DNA of 64,000 bases, from assembly GCF_025717555.1 (NCBI RefSeq), contig NZ_JAJIRP010000011.1, positions 1 through 64,000 of the forward strand. The letters are read 5' to 3'. The number at the start of each line of letters is the position of its first letter. The stretch's first letter is position 1. This DNA comes from Paucibacter sp. B2R-40. GTDB taxonomy: Bacteria; Pseudomonadota; Gammaproteobacteria; Burkholderiales; Burkholderiaceae_C. The notes under the pieces were generated by a model that did not search any database, was not told the origin of the DNA, and saw nothing but the letters and a program-made list of their open reading frames with translations. Made by a program: the position numbers and the translations under genes. Of the stretch, positions 33,676 through 41,365 are shown one piece after another.

Positions 33676-35712
33676 CTATTTCAGCAAGGTTTGCTGCATG
33701 AACATGATGGTGGCGTAGAACAGATAGTCCTGGTTCTCCTTGCGGGCGAAACCATGGCCTTCGTTGTCGGCGCGCAAATACCAGACCGGCGTGCCCTGCT
33801 CGCGCACCTTGGCGACGATTTGCTCGGCCTCCGTATAGGGCACGCGCGGGTCGTTCTTGCCCTGCACGACGAACAATGGCGCCTTGATCTTGGCGCTATT
33901 GCTCAGCGGCGAGATCTTTTCCAGATGGGCCTTCATGGCCGGACCGCGCTCGTCACCATACTCAACCCGGCGCAGATCACGCCGATAGCTTTCGGTGTTA
34001 TTCAAGAAGGTGACAAAGTGGGAAATGCCGACCACATCGAGCGCTCCGACGATGCGCTCGGGGTAGTTGGTGGCGACGGCCAAGGTCATGTAGCCGCCAT
34101 AGCTGCCGCCGGTCACCAGCACGCGCGAGGCGTCCAGGTTCGGTTGCGTGGCGATCCAGTCCAATAAGGCGCCGATGTCCTTGACCGAGTCCTCGCGCTT
34201 GAAACCATTATCCAGATCCAGATAGGTCTTGCCAAAGCCGGAGGAGCCGCGCACATTGGGCTGAATGAAAGCAACGCCGAGTTCTTGCAGATAGTAGTTG
34301 TTGCGCCCCAGGAAGCCGACGGTCGCCTGCCCTTCCGGCCCGCCATGAATGCTGATGACGACCGGCCGCTTGCCGCTGAACTTGGCCGGCGGCAGGGTCA
34401 GCAGACCAGAAATCTCGCGCCCATCAAAGCTCTTCCAGCGCACCACCTGCTGATCGGTGAACTGGCGGTTGTCGATGCCGGGCGGCACATAGGCTTGGGT
34501 CCAAGGCTGCACCTCGCCTTTGCCATTCAAGCTGTAGAGCTGGCTCGGGCCCTGGGCACCGTTGATGCTGAACGCCAGCTCACCGCGCTGGCGATCGAAA
34601 TGGGCACTGCCGATGCTGCCGGCGGGCAGCTTGGGCGCTGGCAGCGGCTTGAAGCTGTGCGCGTCATAGAAGCGCAATTCATCGCGTCCGTCGATATTGA
34701 ACTGCAGCGCCAGGCGCTTGCCGTCCTCGGTCTGCGTGATGCCGCTGACGTCCCAGGGAATATCAGTGGCAATGCGCTCCAATTTGGCATCTGCCAGCTT
34801 GAATCGGGCCGGCTCGACGAATTCGCCGAAACGGTTGCTGAGCACCAGCAGGGACTTGTTGTCGCGCGTGAAGGCCGCCGGGAAATGCGTGGCGCGCAAT
34901 TGCTCGCCAGGAGCGGGCAAGACCTGGCGCTTCGCGCCGCTGGCCAGATCCATCAGCCAGATGCGTGATTCGTTGGCCGAGATGTACTCGGTCAAAGCCA
35001 CATGCTTGTCGTCCCAGGAGACCGAGCCGACGCCCCAACCGCCGCCCGGCAGCTCCGCAAGCTTGCGTTTGTCGGCGGGCTTTTCGGGGTCCATCAGCCA
35101 CAGCTGCGTCATCACCTGGCCGCGGCTGCCGCCTTGGGCTGTGCGGTCCAGAGGCACCGAGGTGAACAGCAGCTGACTGCTCTTGTGCAGCCAGCCATTC
35201 ATCGCATGGCGTTCATCCGGGCTGGTCAGCAGCACGGGCTCTTTGCCTTGGCCATCCAGGCGATAAAGCTGCGCTACTTCGTTGCCACCACTGGCGCGGG
35301 CAAACACAATGTAGCGGCCCTTGCGCGGCTCGTAACTTGCGCTATTGACTGGATCGGCCGCGTCGGTGAGTTGTTCCAGCTCGCCCATCGGCTTGCTCAG
35401 GCGGTACAGCTGGCTGGTGTTGGCGCCGGCCTTGCGGTGCGTGACCAGCATCTCGCGCTGAGTCGGATGCCAATCCACAAAGCCATGGCCGCGGAAGTCG
35501 TTGTAGCGGCCCACGGCGTCGGCCAGGCTCTGCGGCACGGCCGGTATGCCTTGCACCAGCAGATTAGAGTTAGGCGCCAGGACGGCTTGACCGGCCGGCG
35601 CGGAACCAGCGCCCGGTGGCGCCTGCAACTGCGCCAAGGCGGGGGCCGACAAGACCATCAAGATGCAAACCATGCGGGCGCACAAGGGCCGACGCAAATT
35701 AGACATATTCAT
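33676..35712 (-). CDS. S9-family prolyl oligopeptidase-like peptidase
   Basis: The 678-residue protein has a signal peptide after a short basic start (VCILMVLSAPALA), so it is exported. A beta-propeller-like region (about 60-420) precedes an alpha/beta-hydrolase domain. The catalytic serine sits in VTGGSYGGYM near residue 538, the aspartate in NDPRVPY near 621 and the histidine in EGHGF near 650. S9 peptidases cleave short proline-containing peptides or act as acylaminoacyl peptidases. I chose the ATG at 35712, with AGGAG ten bases before it; an ATG six bases later is equally possible. The dehydrogenase gene upstream is 80 bases away and may share the transcript. Confidence 0.9.
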   Translation of the reverse strand: MNMSNLRRPLCARMVCILMVLSAPALAQLQAPPGAGSAPAGQAVLAPNSNLLVQGIPAVPQSLADAVGRYNDFRGHGFVDWHPTQREMLVTHRKAGANTSQLYRLSKPMGELEQLTDAADPVNSASYEPRKGRYIVFARASGGNEVAQLYRLDGQGKEPVLLTSPDERHAMNGWLHKSSQLLFTSVPLDRTAQGGSRGQVMTQLWLMDPEKPADKRKLAELPGGGWGVGSVSWDDKHVALTEYISANESRIWLMDLASGAKRQVLPAPGEQLRATHFPAAFTRDNKSLLVLSNRFGEFVEPARFKLADAKLERIATDIPWDVSGITQTEDGKRLALQFNIDGRDELRFYDAHSFKPLPAPKLPAGSIGSAHFDRQRGELAFSINGAQGPSQLYSLNGKGEVQPWTQAYVPPGIDNRQFTDQQVVRWKSFDGREISGLLTLPPAKFSGKRPVVISIHGGPEGQATVGFLGRNNYYLQELGVAFIQPNVRGSSGFGKTYLDLDNGFKREDSVKDIGALLDWIATQPNLDASRVLVTGGSYGGYMTLAVATNYPERIVGALDVVGISHFVTFLNNTESYRRDLRRVEYGDERGPAMKAHLEKISPLSNSAKIKAPLFVVQGKNDPRVPYTEAEQIVAKVREQGTPVWYLRADNEGHGFARKENQDYLFYATIMFMQQTLLK

Positions 35713-35792
35713 GCGGAGGATGCTCCTGGAATTCGAGGCCTGCATTCTGACCCGAAACAGCAGCCGTCCTCGATCCGCTTGGCGCTCAGCGG

Positions 35793-37295
35793 CTAGACGT
35801 CGAACCTAACTCCTTGCGCCAAGGGCAAGTCGCGCGAGTAGTTGATGGTGTTGGTGCTGCGGCGCATATAGCCTTTCCAAGCATCGGAGCCGGACTCGCG
35901 GCCGCCGCCGGTTTCCTTTTCGCCACCAAAAGCGCCGCCGATCTCGGCACCCGAGGTGCCGATATTGACGTTGGCAATGCCGCAGTCAGAGCCGCCCGCC
36001 GCCATAAAGGTTTCGGCCTCGCGCAAGTCATTGGTGAAGATGGCCGAGGACAGGCCCTGCGGCACATCGTTTTGCAAGCCGATCGCCTCATCGAGGCTTT
36101 GGTACTTCAATACATACAGAATCGGCGCAAAGGTTTCTTGCTTGACCACCGCCGTTTGCGCGGGCATCGCCACCAGTGCCGGCTGGGCATACCAGGCGTT
36201 CGGATAGACCTGGGCCAGAGCGCGCCCACCCCCTTGCACCACGCCGCCCTGTTCTCGCGCAACGGCAAGGGCGGCCTCCATCGCGTCAAAGGCGGCGCGG
36301 TCGATCAAGGGACCGATCAAGGTGCCGGCCTCAAGCGGATTCCCGACACCCAATGAAGCCCGCGCCCGCTCCAGCCTTGCCAGCAGTTCGGCGTGGATGC
36401 TCTCGTGGATGATGACGCGCCGCGTCGTCGTACAGCGCTGGCCGGCCGTGCCATAGGCACCGAACAAAATGCCGCGCAGCGCCAGGTCCAGATCGGCCGA
36501 AGGGCTGACGATGATGGCGTTGTTGCCGCCCAACTCCAATAAACAACGGCCAAAACGTGCCGCCACGCGCGGGGCCACTGCGCGACCCATGCGGGTCGAG
36601 CCCGTGGCCGACACCAGCGCCACGCGAGCATCGTCGACCATCGCCTCGCCCAGCGCCGCGCCGCCGTTCAACACCTGCGATAGATGGGCCGGCGCATCAC
36701 CGAACTGCAGCAAAGCGCGCTCGAATAGAGCCTGCGTCGCCAAGGCCGTCAATGGCGTCTTCTCGCTCGGCTTCCAGACGCAGCTATTGCCACACACCAG
36801 CGCCAGCGCGGCATTCCAGGCCCATACCGCGACGGGGAAGTTGAAGGCCGAGATGATGCCAACGACACCCAGCGGCAGCCACTGCTCCATCATGCGGTGG
36901 CCGGGCCGCTCGGAAGCGATGGTCAAGCCATGCAGCTGACGGCTCAAACCGACGGCAAAGTCGCAGATGTCAATCATCTCCTGCACCTCGCCTGCGCCCT
37001 CGCTGCTGACCTTGCCCGCCTCGATCGCCACCAAGGCGGCCAGTTCGGACTTATGACGGCGCAGTTCTGCACCGAATAGGCGCAGCAATTCACCACGGCG
37101 GGGCGCCGGCACGTGGCGCCACTCGGTATGGGCTTGCTGAGCGCGCCCGACTGCAGCGCGCATCTCGTCCGCGCTGGCTTGATGCACGGCGCCGATTTGG
37201 GCCCCGTCGATGGGCGAATGCACGAGCAAGCCGCCACCGGCATAAGCGGCGGGGTCAAGTCCAAGTGCGGGCAATAGGTGTTGAATTTCAATCAT
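35793..37295 (-). CDS. ALDH7-type aldehyde dehydrogenase (aminoadipate-semialdehyde type)
   Basis: The 500-residue cytosolic enzyme has the NAD-dependent aldehyde dehydrogenase fold. Catalytic residues are Asn152 in SAFNFPVAVW, Glu254 in LLELGGNN and Cys288 in GTAGQRCTTTRR. The wording around the cysteine and ELGGNNAIIV is typical of the ALDH7/antiquitin group, whose bacterial members oxidise alpha-aminoadipate semialdehyde in lysine breakdown. No other lysine-catabolic gene is in the window, so the substrate is suggested by family alone. Confidence 0.9.
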   Translation of the reverse strand: MIEIQHLLPALGLDPAAYAGGGLLVHSPIDGAQIGAVHQASADEMRAAVGRAQQAHTEWRHVPAPRRGELLRLFGAELRRHKSELAALVAIEAGKVSSEGAGEVQEMIDICDFAVGLSRQLHGLTIASERPGHRMMEQWLPLGVVGIISAFNFPVAVWAWNAALALVCGNSCVWKPSEKTPLTALATQALFERALLQFGDAPAHLSQVLNGGAALGEAMVDDARVALVSATGSTRMGRAVAPRVAARFGRCLLELGGNNAIIVSPSADLDLALRGILFGAYGTAGQRCTTTRRVIIHESIHAELLARLERARASLGVGNPLEAGTLIGPLIDRAAFDAMEAALAVAREQGGVVQGGGRALAQVYPNAWYAQPALVAMPAQTAVVKQETFAPILYVLKYQSLDEAIGLQNDVPQGLSSAIFTNDLREAETFMAAGGSDCGIANVNIGTSGAEIGGAFGGEKETGGGRESGSDAWKGYMRRSTNTINYSRDLPLAQGVRFDV

Positions 37296-37376
37296 GGCGG
37301 CGATTCTCCCGCATCCTCATTGGCACGGCTCTTGCGTCGGATTCTGCGTTCCCCTCAACCTTTGCCAGGAGCAGCC

Positions 37377-37511
37377 ATGAAACTGATCGCCCATCCAAAG
37401 CGCGCCAAGAATGCGACGCTGGCCCTCAAAGCATTGCTTTTGGTCGCCCTGGTTTGGGGCGTCATCTATCCCGGCCTGCTGTGGAGCTTGGGCAGCCTGG
37501 TACAGCTTTAA
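37377..37511 (+). CDS. 44-residue single-pass membrane peptide
   Basis: A good ribosome site (AGGAG, five bases before the ATG) precedes a 44-codon frame. It encodes a basic start (MKLIAHPKRAKN) and one membrane helix (about residues 16-38). The stretch LLLVALVWGVIYPGLLW resembles the N-terminal helix of the potassium-ATPase subunit KdpC, but the rest of KdpC is absent. It is divergent from the ALDH gene. It could be a real small protein or a remnant; its function is unknown. Confidence 0.5.
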   Translation: MKLIAHPKRAKNATLALKALLLVALVWGVIYPGLLWSLGSLVQL

Positions 37512-37914
37512 ACAGGCTGAACAGTTGCAAAGCTGCCAAGCTGCCTGGGCAGCCTTGAGATAATTGGCTACTTCAACGGCATTTGGCGCCAGCCAAAGCC
37601 TGCAAACATCGGCCTTGCGCTCCCTTGCGGCGCAGGGCCTGCTCTTGTTGCGGCCGCAAAGATGCGGGTCTGCCGGGCTGCCAGCACAAGCTCGACTTAC
37701 TTTTTCCGCTCAGGCCTACGCGTCGAATCCGGGCGCCGCTGCGCCTGTCGGTGCAGCATCCGCTCGCTCATGCACCACTTGCGAGCAGCTGACTCGGCCG
37801 ACAGCAAAAAAAAGCCCCAGGCACAAGGCCTGAGGCTTAAATCCATCCAGGGGCGATGGAGGAGACAACTGAAGATATGTAGGTTTAGCAGTTTCCGTGC
37901 CAGGTTTGCATCAA
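37512..37914. other. 403-base stretch without a convincing gene
   Basis: Short open frames here lack ribosome sites and family resemblance. The only clear element is the leftward terminator at 37806-37838. The rest (37512-37800) has no structure I can name. Confidence 0.6.
37806..37838 (-). terminator. rho-independent terminator of the M24 peptidase gene
   Basis: On the minus strand an 11-bp stem, AAGCCTCAGGC with GCCTGGGGCTT (37812-37838, one U-G pair), is followed by eight T (37806-37813 on the plus strand are A). It lies 77 bases after the peptidase stop. Confidence 0.82.
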
Positions 37915-39126
37915 TCAGGCCTGCAAACCAAACGGGTCATCGACCGAATGCGCCGGCTGGCTGAACCAGCGGGGCCCGCTGGCAGTCATATAGACATGGT
38001 CCTCGTGCCGGATGCCAAATTCGCCCGGCACACAAATCATCGGCTCATTGCTGAAACACATGCCCACGGCCAGCGGCGTTTCGTCGTTGTCAACGAGATA
38101 GGGCCACTCGTGAATATCCAGGCCGCAGCCGTGACCGGTGCGGTGCGGCAGACCCGGCAATTGATAGCCCGGCCCCAAGCCTGCGGCCGCAATGACGGCG
38201 CGCGCGGCGCGGTCAACATCGCGGCAAGGCGTGCCCAGCTGGGCCGCAGCAAAGGCCGCCGCCTGCGCGGCCTTCTCCAGGTTCCAGATCTCGCGCTGGC
38301 GCGGGCTGGGCTCGCCGTACACATAGGTTCGCGTGATGTCGGACATATAGCCATGCACCAGGCAGCCGGTGTCGATCAAGACCACATCGCCCTCGCGCAG
38401 CAGCTGCGCCTCCTTGACCCCATGCGGGAAGGAGCTGGCCACGCCAAACAGCACGATGCAAAAGTAGGAGCCAGTGGCGCCGACCTTGCGATGCGCGGCC
38501 GCGATGAAGGCCTCGACCTCGGTGCTGCTGATGCCGGGCCGCAGCATGCTGGCGGCAGCCCGGTGCACGGCCATGGTCATGTCGTGGGCGCGCTGCATCA
38601 GCGCGATCTCGGCTGGGGACTTGTGCATGCGGCAGGCAGCGGTGACCGGCTTGGCGTTGACCCAGACAATCCCCTCGCGCTGCAGGCCGTCGATCACGAA
38701 CAGCGGCGTGTCCTCGCTGACGGCCAGCCGCGCCGAGCTGCTCACGCCCGCCCGCGCCAGCACCTGCCGGCACAGCGCATAGGGGCTCTCATGTTCCTGC
38801 CAGACATGCAAGTCGCCGGGCAACTGCATGTACTCGCGCAGGGTGCCCTCCTCAAAGGCCGGCGCCACATATTGCGGCTCGCCCTCGGCCGGGATGATCA
38901 GGCCGACCAAGCGCTCGCTGGGGTGCCAGACCGTGCCGCTGAAGTAACGCATATTGGTGCCGGCATGGGCGTACAAGGCACCCAAACCCAGTTCACGCAA
39001 CAGCGCCTGCGCCGCGCCGACGCGGGCGCGGTATTCGGCCAAGCCAATCGGCTCGGCGCCGGCCATCATCTGGCTCAAGCCCGCCAAGGCTTGCTCGGCG
39101 GTCTTGCCGCCCACACCTATCGTCAT
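37915..39126 (-). CDS. M24-family Xaa-Pro-type metallopeptidase
   Basis: The 403-residue cytosolic protein has an N-terminal creatinase-like domain (about 1-170) and a pita-bread catalytic domain. Metal ligands are seen in DVVLIDTG, GYMSDITRT, RTGHGCGLDIHEWP, FSNEPMI and IRHEDHV, the expected D-D-H-E-E set. Such enzymes release N-terminal residues before proline or hydrolyse creatine-like amides. The exact substrate is not clear. It reads as a single-gene unit with its own terminator. Confidence 0.9.
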   Translation of the reverse strand: MTIGVGGKTAEQALAGLSQMMAGAEPIGLAEYRARVGAAQALLRELGLGALYAHAGTNMRYFSGTVWHPSERLVGLIIPAEGEPQYVAPAFEEGTLREYMQLPGDLHVWQEHESPYALCRQVLARAGVSSSARLAVSEDTPLFVIDGLQREGIVWVNAKPVTAACRMHKSPAEIALMQRAHDMTMAVHRAAASMLRPGISSTEVEAFIAAAHRKVGATGSYFCIVLFGVASSFPHGVKEAQLLREGDVVLIDTGCLVHGYMSDITRTYVYGEPSPRQREIWNLEKAAQAAAFAAAQLGTPCRDVDRAARAVIAAAGLGPGYQLPGLPHRTGHGCGLDIHEWPYLVDNDETPLAVGMCFSNEPMICVPGEFGIRHEDHVYMTASGPRWFSQPAHSVDDPFGLQA

Positions 39127-39137
39127 CGCGCGACTCC

Positions 39138-39153
39138 TTTAAATATATTTAAA
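39138..39153. repeat. 16-bp AT-only palindrome TTTAAATATATTTAAA
   Basis: A perfect palindrome of A and T only, in GC-rich surroundings, placed 12 bases upstream of the M24 peptidase start and 75 bases upstream of the nnrU-like gene. It could be a regulator site or the -10 region of the divergent promoters. Confidence 0.6.
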
Positions 39154-39228
39154 CAATATCTTAATCGATGAGCACTTCATCGCGTACAAAGCGAGCCTGC
39201 GGCAGCGTCGTCGCTTGGAGATACTTTG

Positions 39229-39804
39229 ATGCTTGAATTGGTCTTGGGTTTGCTGATTTTTCTGGGCGTGCATTCGGTGCGCATAGTTGCCAATGACTGG
39301 CGCAGCGCGCAGATGCAGCAGCGCGGCGAAGCGGCCTGGAAGCTGGGCTACACGGCGCTGTCACTGCTGGGCTTTGGCTTGATTGTCTGGGGCTTCGGCC
39401 AAGCGCGCCAAAACCCGCAAATCCTGTGGACCACACCCAAGGGCATGAATCACCTGGCCGCGCTCTTGACCCTGGTCGCTTTCGTGCTGCTGGCCGCCGC
39501 CTATGTGCCGCGCAACGCGATCAAAGCCCGGCTGCGCCACCCGATGGTGCTTGGCGTCAAGGTCTGGGCCCTCGCGCATCTGCTGGCCAATAACAGTCTG
39601 GCCGACCTGCTGCTGTTCGGCAGCTTTTTGATCTGGGCCGTCTTGAGCTTTCGCGCCGCCCGCCAACGTGATCGCCTGAACCCACCGGCCGCGCTGACGG
39701 CCAGCGCCAGCGGCACCGCACTGACAGTCCTGATCGGCGCCGCTGCGTGGGCCGGCTTTGCCTTCTGGGGGCATGTGGCTTTGATTGGCGTGAGCCCGCT
39801 CTAG
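39229..39804 (+). CDS. NnrU-family membrane protein
   Basis: The 191-residue protein has five or six membrane helices and the NnrU pattern: GLLIFLGVHSVRI at the start, KLGYTALSLLGFGLIVWGFG, and RHPMVLGVKVWALAHLLANNSLADLLLFG. NnrU was named from denitrification clusters where it affects nitrite/nitric-oxide reduction, and homologs occur in many bacteria without that pathway. No denitrification gene is nearby. GGAG lies seven bases before the ATG at 39229. Confidence 0.88.
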   Translation: MLELVLGLLIFLGVHSVRIVANDWRSAQMQQRGEAAWKLGYTALSLLGFGLIVWGFGQARQNPQILWTTPKGMNHLAALLTLVAFVLLAAAYVPRNAIKARLRHPMVLGVKVWALAHLLANNSLADLLLFGSFLIWAVLSFRAARQRDRLNPPAALTASASGTALTVLIGAAAWAGFAFWGHVALIGVSPL

Positions 39805-39818
39805 GGCGCGTGGGATGG

Positions 39819-39834
39819 CGTACGCTGGCGCACA
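39819..39834. promoter_or_regulatory. palindromic motif upstream of RcnB-like gene
   Basis: CGTACGCTGGCGCACA; its reverse complement fits the shared form TGTGCGYCAGCGYACR seen also at 43704 and 57454. It lies 72 bases before the RcnB-like start. The binding protein is unknown. Confidence 0.45.
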
Positions 39835-39905
39835 GTCGGCGCGCGCCGCTTGCTCTAGGCTGCACAACACGGGCGCTCGCTCCGAGCCGCCACGAGGAGT
39901 TCCCT

Positions 39906-40397
39906 ATGAGCAAGAAGCAACAATGCCTGAGCGGCCTGCTGGTGATGAGCCTGCTGCTGGGCGGCGGGGTGCAGGCACAACCGCGCGAGAAGAACGACAA
40001 CAGCGAACGCGGCGCTCGCAATGAGCGTGAGCAGCAGCCACCACCGCAGCGCGATGACAGGCGCGGGGATCCGCATCAAGCACAGCATCAAGCACAGCGT
40101 CAGGACCAGCGTCAGGACCAGCGCCGAAACCCGCGCTATGAGCAGCGCAGCGACGGCCGCTACGACAGCCGCCAGGGCGGCCACTACGAGGGACGCGGCG
40201 CCGGGCCGGATTTCAACTACTACCGCGGTCAGCGCCTGCCGCCGCAATACCGGCACCACCAATATGTAGTGGATGACTGGCGCGCTCACCAGCTCTATGC
40301 GCCGCCGCGCGGCTACCACTGGGTGCAATCAGGGGGCGACTATTTGCTGGTGGCGATAGCGACCGGCGTGATCCTGCAGCTGATGCTGAGCCACTGA
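39906..40397 (+). CDS. RcnB-family periplasmic protein
   Basis: The 163-residue protein has a signal peptide (MSKKQQCLSGLLVMSLLLGGGVQA), a hydrophilic Gln/Arg/Asp-rich middle, and the C-terminal RcnB core: YYRGQRLPPQYR, VVDDW, LYAPPRGYHWVQSGGDYLLVAIATG. E. coli RcnB helps nickel/cobalt homeostasis, but most homologs have no known role. The low-complexity middle is encoded by four 12-bp units (40074-40121). GAGGAG precedes the ATG by seven bases. Confidence 0.88.
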   Translation: MSKKQQCLSGLLVMSLLLGGGVQAQPREKNDNSERGARNEREQQPPPQRDDRRGDPHQAQHQAQRQDQRQDQRRNPRYEQRSDGRYDSRQGGHYEGRGAGPDFNYYRGQRLPPQYRHHQYVVDDWRAHQLYAPPRGYHWVQSGGDYLLVAIATGVILQLMLSH

Positions 40398-40426
40398 GCG
40401 GCGGGCCCGCCAGGATGGAGCCTTCG

Positions 40427-41365
40427 TCAAACCTCTGCCTGCCCCACGAGCAATCCCACGGTCTGCCCAAGGTTCGGTGGGCTGGGTCGCGGCGCAGGCG
40501 GCGCCTGGATCGGCATCAACAACAGCGACTGTTTAAAGTCCCTGCAGGCCTCGATCAAGACTTCGCAGCCAATGCCGCGGTAACCGACAAAACCGGACCG
40601 CTGGTCGAACATCGGTTCACCGCTGACCCGGTATTTGTGCTCGACACCATCGGCGCCAATGCGGCTGAAGCTGAAGTCCAGGAACGGCCGGCGCGCCGCG
40701 ATAGCCGCTTGCACTTGGGCCCGCTCCACCTCGTTCCAGCCGCTGATGGCGCCCTTGTTTGCGTGGCCTAAAAAAGCCCCCAGGCCCAGGCCCAACAGCT
40801 CCTGCACCGGGCCGGACACGGTGGTGAAGTCGCCGCTCTCGTTTTGCTCCCAATACCAATCGGCGGCCAACTCGGTCAAGCGACGAAAGCGGTTTTCGCT
40901 CTCGCTCAGTTCGGCGGTTCGCTCGGCCACCGTGCGCTCCAAGAGCTGGTTGAAGTTAGCCAGCTTTTTGTACAAGAGCCGCACTTCCAGCATATTGTGG
41001 ATCCGCGTTCTGACCTCCAGCAGATCAAACGGTTTGCTGATGAAGTCCTTGGCGCCCGCCTGCAGCGCGCGCAGCTTGTGAGCCGGCTGGGCGGTCAACA
41101 CGATCACCGGCAAGTAGCCGTCGGCGTTCAGCGGCTGCAGCGCCGCCATCACCTCGAAGCCATCCATACCGGGCATCTGCAGGTCCAGCAAGATCAGATC
41201 AAAGTCATGCAGTTGGTGCAAGGCGCAAACCTCGGTCGGCCGCGTGGTCGACCAGACTTGCGTGTAGCCGGCGTCGTGCAGCAGTCGCTCGAACAACTGC
41301 AAATTGGCATCCAGATCGTCAACGACCAAGATGCGCGCTTGAAGAATTCTTGCCTCATCACTCAT
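40427..41365 (-). CDS. response regulator with PAS-like C-terminal domain
   Basis: The 312-residue protein has an N-terminal receiver (about 10-130) with RILVVDDLDAN and the phospho-aspartate in LILLDLQMPGMDG. A coiled linker (NQLLERTVAERTAELSESENRFRRL) leads to a PAS domain (about 165-285). There is no DNA-binding, GGDEF or kinase output, so it probably relays signal through PAS-mediated contact. The ATG at 41365 overlaps the kinase stop as TGATG and has GGAGA seven bases before it; an in-frame GTG at 41368 is the alternative. It forms one transcript with the hybrid kinase. Confidence 0.88.
   Translation of the reverse strand: MSDEARILQARILVVDDLDANLQLFERLLHDAGYTQVWSTTRPTEVCALHQLHDFDLILLDLQMPGMDGFEVMAALQPLNADGYLPVIVLTAQPAHKLRALQAGAKDFISKPFDLLEVRTRIHNMLEVRLLYKKLANFNQLLERTVAERTAELSESENRFRRLTELAADWYWEQNESGDFTTVSGPVQELLGLGLGAFLGHANKGAISGWNEVERAQVQAAIAARRPFLDFSFSRIGADGVEHKYRVSGEPMFDQRSGFVGYRGIGCEVLIEACRDFKQSLLLMPIQAPPAPRPSPPNLGQTVGLLVGQAEV

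Noticed and set aside
37564-37833. 89-codon frame in the gap after the 44-residue peptide
   Set aside because: No ribosome site, Ala/Ser/Arg-rich shadow composition, and it runs through the terminator hairpin of the opposite gene.
37897-39171. 424-codon frame opposite the M24 peptidase
   Set aside because: The minus-strand frame carries all five metal ligands; the plus-strand frame has none and runs into the AT palindrome.
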